Shown: positions 1 to 7,914, counted from the stretch's first letter. The stretch: DNA of 64,000 nt from Thermohalobaculum xanthum (GCF_016623495.1 NZ_JAEHHL010000010.1:62001-126000); one strand, 5' to 3'. A program made the numbers and translations. Notes: generated by a model from the sequence alone, not told the origin.

Positions 1-2
1 AC

Positions 3-179
3 GAGGACGGGCGGCTTCTGGCGACCGGCGAGCAGATGCTGATCCATGTGAGCCTCGAGACCCGCGCCGCCTGCGACCCAGCCCCCGCCGTCGCGGCGAA
101 GCTCGGCGAGATCGCCGCCGCCCACGCCGCCCTGCCCTTGCCCGAGGGCGTGGGCCGCGCGGTCGGGCAAAGGCCATGA
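3..179 (+). CDS. Partial CDS: thioesterase-like C-terminus, probably tail of carnitine 3-dehydrogenase
   Basis: The window opens inside a reading frame that runs from base 3 to a TGA at 177-179; the N-terminus lies off the left edge. The visible 58 residues resemble the end of hot-dog thioesterases that are fused to, or encoded beside, L-carnitine 3-dehydrogenase in alphaproteobacteria (a GEQMLIHV segment, then an Ala-rich helix and a GRAVGQRP-like tail). The stop overlaps the start of the next gene as ATGA, so the two are translationally coupled. The family is inferred from a short fragment and the specific substrate is uncertain. Confidence 0.5.
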   Translation, partial: EDGRLLATGEQMLIHVSLETRAACDPAPAVAAKLGEIAAAHAALPLPEGVGRAVGQRP

Positions 180-961
180 CCGCCCCCATCACGCTGCCCG
201 CGGGCCATCGCGTCCTGATCACGGCCGGCGCGTCCGGCATCGGCCGGGCGATGGCCGAGGCCTTCGCCGACGCCGGCGCACGGATCTGGGTGGCGGATAT
301 CGACCGCGAGGCGCTGGCCGCCTGTCCCGACAGCTGGCAGCGCTGCGCAACCGACGCGGCCGACGAGGCGCAGGTCTCGGCCATGTTCGAGGAGATTGGC
401 GCCCTCTGGGGCGGGCTCGACACGCTCTGCGCCAACGCCGGGGTCGCCGGGCCGACCGCGCGGGTCGAGGACATGCCGCTCGACGGCTTCCGCGACTGCG
501 TGCGGGTGAACCTCGAAGGGGCGTTCCTCGCGGCGAAATACGCGGCCCCAATGATGAAGGCGCAAGGCTCGGGCGCGATGGTTCTCACCTCGTCCACCGC
601 CGGGCTCTACGGCTACCCGAACCGCGCACCCTATTGCGCGGCCAAGTGGGGCGTGATCGGCCTGATGAAGACGCTGGCCATGGAACTGGGCCCGCACGGC
701 ATCCGCGCCAACGCCATCTGCCCCGGCGCGGTCGAGGGCCCGCGGATGGAGGGCGTCGTCGCCCGCGAGGCCGCCGCCAAGGGCATGACGCCCGAGGCCG
801 TGCGCGCGGGCTATGCCGCCGGCACCTCGATGCGGAGCTGGGTCACGGCCGGCGACGTGGCGCAGATGGCGGTCTTTCTCGCCTCGCCCGCCGCCCGCCT
901 CGTCTCGGGCCAGGCGATCGCGGTCGACGGCCATACCGAGAACCCGGACCCCAAGGTCTGA
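176..961 (+). CDS. SDR family NAD(P)-dependent oxidoreductase
   Basis: This is a 261-residue classical short-chain dehydrogenase. The nucleotide-binding motif TAGASGIG lies at residues 16-23, a CANAG motif follows, a catalytic Ser sits in the TSSTAG segment, and the active-site pair is Tyr153/Lys157 in YCAAK. The length is normal for the family. Its ATG overlaps the upstream stop by four bases, and an acyl-CoA dehydrogenase follows 23 bases later, so it belongs to one catabolic operon. With a carnitine-dehydrogenase-like tail upstream it could oxidise a hydroxy intermediate of carnitine or a related short acid. That role is inferred from context only. Confidence 0.9.
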   Translation: MTAPITLPAGHRVLITAGASGIGRAMAEAFADAGARIWVADIDREALAACPDSWQRCATDAADEAQVSAMFEEIGALWGGLDTLCANAGVAGPTARVEDMPLDGFRDCVRVNLEGAFLAAKYAAPMMKAQGSGAMVLTSSTAGLYGYPNRAPYCAAKWGVIGLMKTLAMELGPHGIRANAICPGAVEGPRMEGVVAREAAAKGMTPEAVRAGYAAGTSMRSWVTAGDVAQMAVFLASPAARLVSGQAIAVDGHTENPDPKV

Positions 962-984
962 CGGAGCATACGGGAGCAAGACAG

Positions 985-2145
985 ATGCATTTCGGCCTGA
1001 CCGAAGAACAGGAAATGATCGTCTCGACGGTCCGCAGCTTCGTCGAGAACGAGATCTATCCCCACGAGAACGAGGTCGAGCGCACCGGCGAGGTACCGCT
1101 CGCCGTCGCCGAGGCGATCAAGGCCAAGACGCTGGAGTTGGGCTTCTACGCCTGCAACTTCCCCGAGGAGGTGGGCGGCGCGGGTCTCTCCCACCTCGAA
1201 TTCGCGCTGGTCGAGCGCGAGCTCGGGCGCGGCTCGATGGCGCTTACGCACTTCTTCGGCCGGCCGCAGAACATCCTGATGGCCTGCAAGGGCGAGCAGC
1301 GCGAGCGCTACCTCTTGCCCGCCGTCCGGGGCGAGCGGATGGATGCGCTGGCGATGACCGAACCCGACGCGGGCTCGGACGTGCGCGGCATGAAGACCTT
1401 CGCCCGGCGCGACGGCGGGGACTGGGTGATCAACGGCACCAAGCACTTCATCTCGGGCGCCGACCATGCCGATTTCGTCATCGTCTTCGTTGCGACGGGC
1501 GAGGACCAGACGCCGAAAGCGCCGAAGAAGCGGATCACCTGCTTCCTGGTCGACCGCGGCACGCCGGGCTTCACCATCCGGCACGGCTACAACTCGGTCA
1601 GCCATCGCGGCTACAAGAACATGATCCTCGAGTTCGACGACTGCCGCCTGCCCGACGCACAGGTGCTGGGCGAGGTCGATGGCGGCTTCGACGTGATGAA
1701 CGAGTGGCTCTATGCCACCCGCATCACGGTCGCGACCATGTCGGTCGGCCGCGCGCGCCGCGTCTTCGACCACGCGCTCAGCTACTCGGCCGAGCGCAAG
1801 CAGTTCGGCCAGCAGATCGGCAAGTTCCAGGGCATCAGCTTCCAGCTTGCCGACATGATCACCGAGATCGACGCGGCCGATTGGCTGACCCTCGCCTCGG
1901 CCTGGCGGCTCGATCAGGGGCTGCCGGCGAACCGCGAGATCGCCTCGGCCAAGCTCTACGCCTCCGAGATGCTGGCCCGCATCACCGATGCGGCAATCCA
2001 GATCCATGGTGGGATGGGCCTGATGGACGACCTGCCGCTCGCCCGCTTCTGGCGCGATGCCCGTGTCGAGCGGATCTGGGACGGCACCTCCGAGATCCAG
2101 CGCCACATCATCAGCCGCGAGATGCTGCGCCCGCTGGGCGCATAG
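985..2145 (+). CDS. Acyl-CoA dehydrogenase family protein
   Basis: This 386-residue FAD flavoprotein of the acyl-CoA dehydrogenase superfamily would form or reduce an alpha,beta double bond in a CoA thioester. Visible family segments are AMTEPDAGSD (FAD/substrate loop), a QFGQQIGKFQ helix, IQIHGGMG and a C-terminal WDGTSEIQ. In medium-chain enzymes the residue before GT is the catalytic Glu; here it is Asp366. The ATG at 985 is preceded by a GGGAGC ribosome site, so the longer upstream frame is not used. Position after an SDR and a carnitine-type thioesterase tail suggests crotonobetainyl- or butyrobetainyl-CoA-like substrates, which is speculative. Confidence 0.88.
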   Translation: MHFGLTEEQEMIVSTVRSFVENEIYPHENEVERTGEVPLAVAEAIKAKTLELGFYACNFPEEVGGAGLSHLEFALVERELGRGSMALTHFFGRPQNILMACKGEQRERYLLPAVRGERMDALAMTEPDAGSDVRGMKTFARRDGGDWVINGTKHFISGADHADFVIVFVATGEDQTPKAPKKRITCFLVDRGTPGFTIRHGYNSVSHRGYKNMILEFDDCRLPDAQVLGEVDGGFDVMNEWLYATRITVATMSVGRARRVFDHALSYSAERKQFGQQIGKFQGISFQLADMITEIDAADWLTLASAWRLDQGLPANREIASAKLYASEMLARITDAAIQIHGGMGLMDDLPLARFWRDARVERIWDGTSEIQRHIISREMLRPLGA

Positions 2146-2190
2146 CCCGATGGCGCCTCGAAACGTCATCTCGCAACCGCGAAAGGAAGA

Positions 2191-2218
2191 TTGACCGAGG
2201 CTGCACCCTTGGTATACC
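2191..2218 (+). promoter_or_regulatory. Putative sigma-70 type promoter of the orphan dctP
   Basis: TTGACC at 2191-2196 and TATACC at 2213-2218 are separated by 16 bases, a good match for a housekeeping promoter. The dctP start lies about 90 bases downstream. The -10 element is embedded in a perfect palindrome (separate entry), so repression by occlusion is plausible. This was read by eye. Confidence 0.5.
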
Positions 2219-2219
2219 A
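2210..2219. promoter_or_regulatory. TGGTATACCA palindrome, candidate FCD/GntR operator
   Basis: The ten-base perfect palindrome TGGTATACCA overlaps the putative -10 box; outer CC and GG doublets at 2206-2207 and 2222-2223 extend the symmetry. FadR/FCD-type GntR regulators typically bind short GT-rich inverted repeats of the form TGGTNNACCA, and such regulators often control acid catabolism and TRAP genes. No GntR gene is visible in the window, so the regulator would be encoded elsewhere. Confidence 0.45.
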
Positions 2220-2307
2220 GAGGGACGTTTCGGCATCTCGGCGGCCGGGACCGTCCGGGCCGCGGGGGTGCCGGAAGGCCGCGCCGCCCCGAGCGGGGGA
2301 GATCACG

Positions 2308-3315
2308 ATGCGAGCCATATTCACGGCGCTGCTGGGCGCCGCCCTCATCGTCCCGTCCCTTTCGGCCAGCGCGGCACAAACGGCCTGTGACGAGGGCGAG
2401 CAGAAGATCCGCTTCAGCCATGTCGTCGCCGACAAGGGCCATCCCAAGGGCGAGGCCGCGGCCGAGTTCGCCGCCCGCGTGAACGCGACCTTCGAGGGAC
2501 GCTACTGCGTCGAGGTCTATCCCTCCTCCACGCTCTTCTCGGACGACGACGTGCTGGACGCGCTGGTCGCCGGCGACGTCGAGATGGCCGCGCCCTCGCT
2601 CTCGAAGTTCGAGACCTATACCCTGGCGTTCCGGATCTTCGACCTTCCCTTCCTGTTCGAGGACATCGCCGCCGTCGAGCGGTTCCAGACCTCGCCCGCC
2701 GGCGAGGCGATGAAGTCCTCGATGCGCGACCGGGGAATTCTCGGCCTCGCCTACTGGCACAACGGCATGAAGCAGATGTCGGCCAACCGGCCGCTGAAGG
2801 CACCCGAGGATGCGGCCGGCCTCAAGTTCCGCATCCAGTCCTCGGACGTGCTGGACGCGCAGTTCCGGGCGCTGGGCGCCGAGCCGGTGAAGCTCGCCTT
2901 CAAGGACGTCTACGATGCGCTCGGCGACGGCCGGGTGCAGGGGCAGGAGAACACCTGGACCAACATCTACACCAAGAAGTTCTACACCCGTCAGGACGGG
3001 GTCACCGAGACCAATCACGGCATCATCGACTACCTGGTGATCGTGTCGCGCGACTGGTGGGAGGGGCTTCCGGCCGCCGATCGCGCCGGCATCGGGCAGA
3101 TCCTCGTCGAGGTCAGCCACGAGTACAACCGCTTCTCGTTCGAACTCAACGAACTGGCAAAAATGCGCATTCTGGAGAATGGTGGAGCGGTGCGGCGGCT
3201 GACGAAGGGCAATCGCGAGAAATGGGTCGATGTGCTGACACCGGTGTGGCGGCAGTTCGAAAACGAGATCGGCGCCTCGCTGATCGAGGCGGCTCTGGCC
3301 TCGAACCGCCGCTGA
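2308..3315 (+). CDS. TRAP transporter substrate-binding protein, DctP family (orphan paralogue)
   Basis: This is a 335-residue periplasmic binding protein with a Sec signal peptide ending near residue 24 (ASA-AQ). It has DctP hallmarks: an IRFSHVVADKGHPKG start, DLPFLFED, the carboxylate-binding Arg in LKFRIQ, and GQENTWTNIY. Two Cys near the mature N-terminus and in YCVEVYP match those of the second DctP in this window and may form a disulfide. The ATG at 2308 follows a GGGGGAGA site. Unlike the dctP at 6868 it has no adjacent membrane genes and lies directly upstream of the sensor kinase. It may deliver ligand to a distant TRAP permease or act as a sensory partner; the latter is inference. 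Confidence 0.9.
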   Translation: MRAIFTALLGAALIVPSLSASAAQTACDEGEQKIRFSHVVADKGHPKGEAAAEFAARVNATFEGRYCVEVYPSSTLFSDDDVLDALVAGDVEMAAPSLSKFETYTLAFRIFDLPFLFEDIAAVERFQTSPAGEAMKSSMRDRGILGLAYWHNGMKQMSANRPLKAPEDAAGLKFRIQSSDVLDAQFRALGAEPVKLAFKDVYDALGDGRVQGQENTWTNIYTKKFYTRQDGVTETNHGIIDYLVIVSRDWWEGLPAADRAGIGQILVEVSHEYNRFSFELNELAKMRILENGGAVRRLTKGNREKWVDVLTPVWRQFENEIGASLIEAALASNRR

Positions 3316-3332
3316 CCCCGCTGCCGCGCCAG

Positions 3333-3348
3333 GCGCCCGGCAGGGCGC
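3333..3348 (+). terminator. Small intercistronic hairpin between dctP and the sensor kinase
   Basis: GCGCCC and GGGCGC form a six-base stem around a GGCA loop in the 46-base gap. There is no T-tract, so this is more likely an mRNA-stability or attenuation element that keeps kinase levels below binding-protein levels than a full terminator. Confidence 0.3.
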
Positions 3349-3361
3349 GAGGGCGGCGGTC

Positions 3362-5188
3362 GTGACGCGCCGCCTGACGACCCTTCTGGCCCTCGCCTTG
3401 CCAGTCATGCTGGCCGCGGCGCTTGCCTGGTTGTGGGCGTGGGCCACCGGCATCGACGCGATGCGCCGCGACGCCGACTCGGAGATCGCGCTCGCCGTCG
3501 CCCGGATCGAGACGCCGCTGGCCAAGTTCAAGGAACTCCCGCGCGTCCTCGCCGACACCGGCCCCTTCGCCGAGACCCTCGCAGCACGCGACGAGTTGTC
3601 GATCGAGGCGTCGAACCGGCTGCTCGAGCGGCTGGTCAGCGTCACCGGCGCCTCGGACATTTACCTGATCGACACCGACGGCGTGACCGTCGCCGCGTCC
3701 AACTGGAACGAGCCCCGCAGCTTCGTGGGCCAGAACTTCAGCTACCGACCCTATTTCAGCCGGGCCATGGAGGGCGCGCTGGGCCGGTTCTACGCGATCG
3801 GCACCACCTCGAAGCTGCGGGGCTTCTATTTCGCCGTGCCGGTCGACGTGCAGGGCACGCGCCTCGGCGTGCTGACGGTCAAGGTGGATGTGGACGAGCT
3901 CGAGGCCGAGGCGCTTACCGGCGAGCGTGACGTCTTCTTCACCGATCCGCACGGCGTGGTGTTCCTCGCCTCGTCGCCCGGACTTCTCTACCGGACGCTT
4001 GAACCGCTGCCGCCCGATGCGCTGGACGCCATCCGGCAGAACCGGCAATACGACGGCGCCGAGATCCTCACCTTGCCCAAGCTGCCGGCGCGGTCGGTCG
4101 CGGGCCGTGAAACGGTCGACGGAACCGCGTGGGCGAGCGAGGGTGTCGCAACGGGCGAGGCCATTCTCACGCGGCTCGACCTGCCGCGGCTCGACCTCAT
4201 CGCCCACATGCTGACGCCGGTGGAGCCGGTCGCCGCGCAGGCGCGCACCGTTGCGGCGATCGCGGCGCTGGCGAGCCTGGTGATCGCGCTTGTCATCGCG
4301 CTTCTCATCCAGCGCCGCCGGCGACTGGCCGAACGGCTCGCGATCCAGGCCCGGGCCAGGGCCGGGCTCGAGGCGCGCGTCGCCGAGCGCACCGCGGCCT
4401 TGACGCGCACCAACCGGCAGCTCTCGGCCGAAATCGCCGATCGCCGTGCCGCAGAGGCGGCACTGCGCCAGGCGCAGGATGACCTCATCCAGGCCTCGAA
4501 GCTCTCGGCCCTGGGCCAGATGTCGGCGGGCATCAGTCACGAACTGAACCAGCCGCTCGCCGCCATACGCTCCTTCGCGGAAAACGCGCAGGTCCTGATC
4601 TCGCGCGCGCGCACGGACGAGGCCGCCGCGAATCTGGGCCGGATTGCCGAGCTGACCTCGCGCATGGCGCGGATCATCAGCAACCTGCGGGCCTTCGCAC
4701 GCAGGGAAGGCGAGCCGGCGACCGAGGTCGCGCTCGACCGGATCGTCACCGATGCGCTCGAACTGATGGAGCGGCGCCTCGCGGCCGAGGGCGCACGCGT
4801 CGACTGGCATCCGCCCGAGGCGCCGGTCATCGTCCGCGGCGGCCAGGTCAGGCTGGGGCAGGTCGTGATGAACCTCGTCGCCAACGCGCTCGACGCGATG
4901 ACCGGCACCAGCGAGCGATGTATCGAGATCCGGGCCGAGCCGACGCCCGAGGGCGGCCGGCTCACCCTGCGCGACACGGGACCCGGCCTCAGCGAGGAAG
5001 CACGGCGCAATCTCTTCGACCCGTTCTGGACAACCAAGAGCGTTGGCGAAGGGCTGGGCCTTGGTCTCTCGATCTCGTTCGGGATCGTCGAGAGCTTCGG
5101 CGGACGGATTCGCGCGACCAACCATCCCGACGGCGGCGCCGTGTTCACCATCGATCTGCCCGGCGTCCATGTCGAGGCCGCGGAATGA
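3362..5188 (+). CDS. dctB: DctB-type sensor histidine kinase
   Basis: This 608-residue membrane kinase has TM1 near residues 6-25, a periplasmic double-PAS/Cache-type sensor of about 270 residues, TM2 near 297-316, and a linker coiled coil. The HisKA phosphoacceptor is His393 in SHELNQP. The ATPase has an N box around Asn504 (NLVANALDAM), a G1 box at Asp538 (DTGPGL), LFDPFWTTK and GEGLGLGLS. The order and HELNQP motif match DctB kinases that sense C4-dicarboxylates. The start is a GTG at 3362. The stop overlaps the start of the response regulator (ATGA), so the pair is coupled. The ligand is assumed from the TRAP neighbours. Confidence 0.9.
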   Translation: MTRRLTTLLALALPVMLAAALAWLWAWATGIDAMRRDADSEIALAVARIETPLAKFKELPRVLADTGPFAETLAARDELSIEASNRLLERLVSVTGASDIYLIDTDGVTVAASNWNEPRSFVGQNFSYRPYFSRAMEGALGRFYAIGTTSKLRGFYFAVPVDVQGTRLGVLTVKVDVDELEAEALTGERDVFFTDPHGVVFLASSPGLLYRTLEPLPPDALDAIRQNRQYDGAEILTLPKLPARSVAGRETVDGTAWASEGVATGEAILTRLDLPRLDLIAHMLTPVEPVAAQARTVAAIAALASLVIALVIALLIQRRRRLAERLAIQARARAGLEARVAERTAALTRTNRQLSAEIADRRAAEAALRQAQDDLIQASKLSALGQMSAGISHELNQPLAAIRSFAENAQVLISRARTDEAAANLGRIAELTSRMARIISNLRAFARREGEPATEVALDRIVTDALELMERRLAAEGARVDWHPPEAPVIVRGGQVRLGQVVMNLVANALDAMTGTSERCIEIRAEPTPEGGRLTLRDTGPGLSEEARRNLFDPFWTTKSVGEGLGLGLSISFGIVESFGGRIRATNHPDGGAVFTIDLPGVHVEAAE

Positions 5189-6540
5189 GCGCGCAGATCG
5201 CCCCGCATGTGCTGCTTGTGGAAGACGACGCGATGGTTCGCGCGGCCCTCGCGCAGACCCTCGACCTTGCCGACATCGCCGTCGAGACGGCGGAGTCGGC
5301 CGAGGTGGCGCTGCAGCGGCTTGACCCGGCCTGGCCCGGTGCCGTCATCTCGGACGTGCGGATGCCCGGCAAGGACGGGCTTGCACTGCTCGACGCGGTC
5401 GTCGCGATGGACCGCGAACTGCCGGTGGTGATGCTGACGGGCGAAGGCGACATCCCGATGGCGGTCCGCGCGATGAGCGCCGGCGCCTACGATTTCCTCG
5501 AGAAGCCCTGCCCGCCGCAACGGCTGATCGAGGTGGCGCGCCGAGCCTGCCATACGCGCGCGCTGGTGCTCGAGAACCGCGCCCTGCGCGCCGAGCTTGC
5601 CGCGGCGCCGGGCACCGTCCGCCTGATCGGCGAAAGCGCCGCTGCAAAACGGCTGCGCGAGCAGATCGAGAAGGTCGCCGCCTCGGGCCTCGACGTGCTC
5701 ATCCTGGGCGAGACCGGCGCCGGCAAGGAAGTCGCGGCGCGCATGCTGCATGCGCGCTCGGCACGTGCCGAAGGACCATTCATCGCGATCAACTGTGGCG
5801 CGCTTTCGCCCGACCTGGCCGGGTCAGAACTGTTCGGGCATGAAAAGGGAGCCTTCACCGGAGCGACGGCCCGGCGCATTGGCCGGTTCGAGCAGGCCGG
5901 GGGCGGGACCGTCTTCCTCGACGAGATCGAGTCGATGTCGCTCGACCTCCAGGTCCGCCTGCTGCGGGTGCTGCAGGAGCGCGAACTGGAGCGCCTTGGC
6001 GCCGAGCGCGCGATCCCGATCGATGTTCGGGTCATCGCCGCGACGAAGGCCGATCTGCACGCCGGCGCCGCCGAGGGGCGTTTCCGATCCGACCTGACAT
6101 ATCGCCTCGATGTCGCGCGGGTCGCCGTGCCCCCGCTGCGCGAGCGGCGCGAGGATCTGGCCGCGCTGTTCCGCCATTTCGTGGTCGAGGCCGCGTCGCG
6201 CGCGGGGCAGACCGCGCCACAGGTTCCCGACGCGCTGGTGGCCGAGCTTGCGGCACATGAATGGCCCGGCAATGTCCGCGAGCTCAAGAACGCGGCACAG
6301 CGTTTCGCGCTCGGCCTCGACTGGCATGCGAGCGGCACGCAGTCCGCGGAGCCGGCCCCGGATGGAACGGCAGCCACCCTTGTGGCGCGCATGGCTGCCT
6401 ACGAGAAATCGATGCTCAGTGACGCCCTGCGCGCAACCGGAGGCCATGTGCCGACGGCCTGCGAGCGTCTGGGTACTCCGCGCAAGACCTTCTACGAGAA
6501 GCTCGCGCGTCACGGCCTCAAACCGGACGACTTCCGTTGA
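5185..6540 (+). CDS. dctD: DctD-type sigma-54-dependent response regulator
   Basis: This 451-residue bacterial enhancer-binding protein has a receiver domain at about 8-120 with phosphoacceptor Asp57 (SDVRMPG). The AAA+ domain carries Walker A GETGAGKE near 175, the sigma-54 contact loop GAFTGA at 222-227 and Walker B GTVFLDEIE. A Fis-type helix-turn-helix lies near 410-448. The intact GAFTGA loop means it should open sigma-54 promoters. A matching sigma-54 promoter and two inverted repeats lie just downstream, ahead of dctP-dctQ-dctM. The ATG start overlaps the kinase stop by four bases. Confidence 0.93.
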   Translation: MSAQIAPHVLLVEDDAMVRAALAQTLDLADIAVETAESAEVALQRLDPAWPGAVISDVRMPGKDGLALLDAVVAMDRELPVVMLTGEGDIPMAVRAMSAGAYDFLEKPCPPQRLIEVARRACHTRALVLENRALRAELAAAPGTVRLIGESAAAKRLREQIEKVAASGLDVLILGETGAGKEVAARMLHARSARAEGPFIAINCGALSPDLAGSELFGHEKGAFTGATARRIGRFEQAGGGTVFLDEIESMSLDLQVRLLRVLQERELERLGAERAIPIDVRVIAATKADLHAGAAEGRFRSDLTYRLDVARVAVPPLRERREDLAALFRHFVVEAASRAGQTAPQVPDALVAELAAHEWPGNVRELKNAAQRFALGLDWHASGTQSAEPAPDGTAATLVARMAAYEKSMLSDALRATGGHVPTACERLGTPRKTFYEKLARHGLKPDDFR

Positions 6541-6646
6541 AGCGCCCCTTCCCCGGGCCGCGAGGGTCAGCGGTGCGGCACGCAATGCCGCGGCCTGCGC
6601 GACGTCACACAAGAGGACGGGCGGCCTCGGATCTATTCGCATGACT

Positions 6647-6662
6647 GTGCGGAATTCCGCAC
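6647..6662. promoter_or_regulatory. Candidate DctD enhancer site 1 (perfect palindrome)
   Basis: GTGCGGAATTCCGCAC is a perfect 16-base inverted repeat lying about 147 bases upstream of the -24 element. Its size, symmetry and distance fit an upstream activating site for an NtrC-family regulator, and dctD is the adjacent upstream gene. Confidence 0.65.
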
Positions 6663-6678
6663 GCGAAGGGCGTGTTCT

Positions 6679-6694
6679 GTGCGGCAGCTCGCAC
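6679..6694. promoter_or_regulatory. Candidate DctD enhancer site 2
   Basis: GTGCGGCAGCTCGCAC repeats the GTGCG...CGCAC arms of site 1 with a diverged centre. The two centres are 32 bases apart, close to three helical turns, so two regulator dimers would sit on the same DNA face. Confidence 0.6.
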
Positions 6695-6792
6695 CACGGG
6701 TGTCAGCGGAACGACCAGGGCGCGAGCGGGCATCGGGCGATGTGTGTGCAGCAAATGGGCTTTTTCGGCCTTATCCGCTTTCCCTTGCAATC

Positions 6793-6808
6793 TGGCACGC
6801 ATCTTGAA
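6793..6808 (+). promoter_or_regulatory. Sigma-54 promoter of dctPQM
   Basis: TGGCACG followed by four bases and TTGAA matches the -24/-12 consensus TGGCACG-N4-TTGC with the correct GG-to-GC spacing; the only deviation is A in place of the final C. The dctP ATG is 60 bases downstream. DctD encoded upstream retains the sigma-54 contact motif. Confidence 0.75.
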
Positions 6809-6867
6809 GACTATCCCGGCAGCGCGCCGCCGGGCGCGTGCTGACAAACCCGACTGGGAGGAGAGAG

Positions 6868-7872
6868 ATGCAATTCCGCAAGATCGCCGCGACCGCCGTG
6901 GCTATCAGCTTCATGGCCGGTGGCGCCGCCTTCGCCGCCTGCGACTCGGGCGAGATCGTCATCAAGTTCAGCCATGTGACGAACACCGACAAGCACCCCA
7001 AGGGCATTGCCGCCTCGCTGCTGCAGGAGCGGGTCAACAACGAGATGAACGGCAAGGCCTGCATGGAGGTTTATCCGAACTCGTCGCTCTACGACGATGA
7101 CAAGGTGCTCGAGGCGATGCTGCTGGGCGACGTTCAGCTCGCCGCGCCCTCGCTCTCGAAATTCGAGAAGTTCACCAAGAAGTTCCGCGTCTTCGACCTG
7201 CCGTTCCTGTTCGAGAACGTCGCCGCGGTTGACCGCTTCCAGGCATCCGAGACCGGTCAGGCGCTGCTCGACTCGATGCAGAAGCGCGGGCTGCAGGGCC
7301 TCGCCTACTGGCACAATGGCATGAAGCAGTTCTCGGCCAACAAGCCGCTGCTGCTGCCGGAGGACGCCAAGGGCCTGAAGTTCCGCGTGCAGCCGTCGGA
7401 CGTGCTGGTCGCGCAGATGGAAGCACTCGGCGCCAATCCGCAGAAGATGGCGTTCTCCGAGGTCTACGGCGCGCTTCAGACCGGCGTCGTCGACGGGCAG
7501 GAGAACACCTGGTCGAACATCTACGGCCAGAAGTTCTTCGAGGTGCAGGACGGTTCGACCGAGACCAACCACGGGATCATCGACTACCTGGTCGTGACCT
7601 CGGCCGAGTGGTGGGCCGGGCTCGACGACGACGTGCGCACCCAGCTCAAGACCATCCTCGACGAGGTGACCGCGGATCGCAACGGCGACTCGAGCAAGGT
7701 CAACGAGGAGGCCAAGGAGGCGATCATCGCGGCCGGCGGCGTCGTGCGCCAGCTCACGCCCGAGCAGCGCGCGGCCTGGGTCGAGGCGATGAAGCCCGTC
7801 TGGGCGAAGTTCGAGGGCGACATCGGCGCCGACATCATCGCGGCCGCGCAAGCCTCGAACGCGTCGAACTGA
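6868..7872 (+). CDS. dctP: TRAP transporter substrate-binding protein DctP
   Basis: This 334-residue periplasmic solute-binding protein has a signal peptide ending near AFA-AC at residue 23. It carries the DctP segments IKFSHVTN, DLPFLFEN, the carboxylate-clamping Arg in LKFRVQPSDV, GQENTWSNIYG and TNHGIIDYLV. A strong GGGAGGAGAGAG site precedes the ATG. By eye it is about half identical to the DctP-like protein at 2308-3315. Being first in dctP-dctQ-dctM and under a sigma-54 promoter, it is the cognate receptor of the adjacent permease. C4-dicarboxylates are the likely but unproven ligand. Confidence 0.95.
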   Translation: MQFRKIAATAVAISFMAGGAAFAACDSGEIVIKFSHVTNTDKHPKGIAASLLQERVNNEMNGKACMEVYPNSSLYDDDKVLEAMLLGDVQLAAPSLSKFEKFTKKFRVFDLPFLFENVAAVDRFQASETGQALLDSMQKRGLQGLAYWHNGMKQFSANKPLLLPEDAKGLKFRVQPSDVLVAQMEALGANPQKMAFSEVYGALQTGVVDGQENTWSNIYGQKFFEVQDGSTETNHGIIDYLVVTSAEWWAGLDDDVRTQLKTILDEVTADRNGDSSKVNEEAKEAIIAAGGVVRQLTPEQRAAWVEAMKPVWAKFEGDIGADIIAAAQASNASN

Positions 7873-7886
7873 TCCGAGAGTCGAAG

Positions 7887-7914
7887 ACCCGCGCGGCGTC
7901 CGCGCCGCGCGGGT
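7887..7914 (+). terminator. Strong GC hairpin between dctP and dctQ
   Basis: A perfect 12-base stem (arms 7887-7898 and 7903-7914) closes a TCCG loop and is followed by TTATCCT rather than a long T run. Such hairpins after binding-protein genes usually protect the upstream message and reduce read-through, giving more DctP than membrane subunits. Confidence 0.6.

Larger units (their letters stand above)
6541..6867 (+). other. Regulatory intergenic region between dctD and dctP
   Basis: This 327-base gap contains no supported gene. It holds two inverted repeats of the GTGCG-N6-CGCAC type and, roughly 100-150 bases further down, a sigma-54 promoter ahead of dctP. The arrangement is that of an enhancer region for an NtrC-family activator. 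No convincing IHF site was seen. Confidence 0.7.

Noticed and set aside
634-984. N-terminal extension of the acyl-CoA dehydrogenase frame
   Set aside because: It overlaps the SDR gene in another frame and encodes Arg/Gly-rich shadow sequence; the ATG at 985 has its own ribosome site.
811-3660. 949-codon open frame on the minus strand
   Set aside because: It is antisense to the acyl-CoA dehydrogenase and dctP genes, lacks family features and is a typical GC-rich shadow frame.
3146-5170. 674-codon open frame on the minus strand across the sensor kinase
   Set aside because: The plus strand has all kinase motifs in order; the antisense product is low-complexity Arg/Gly/Asp-rich.
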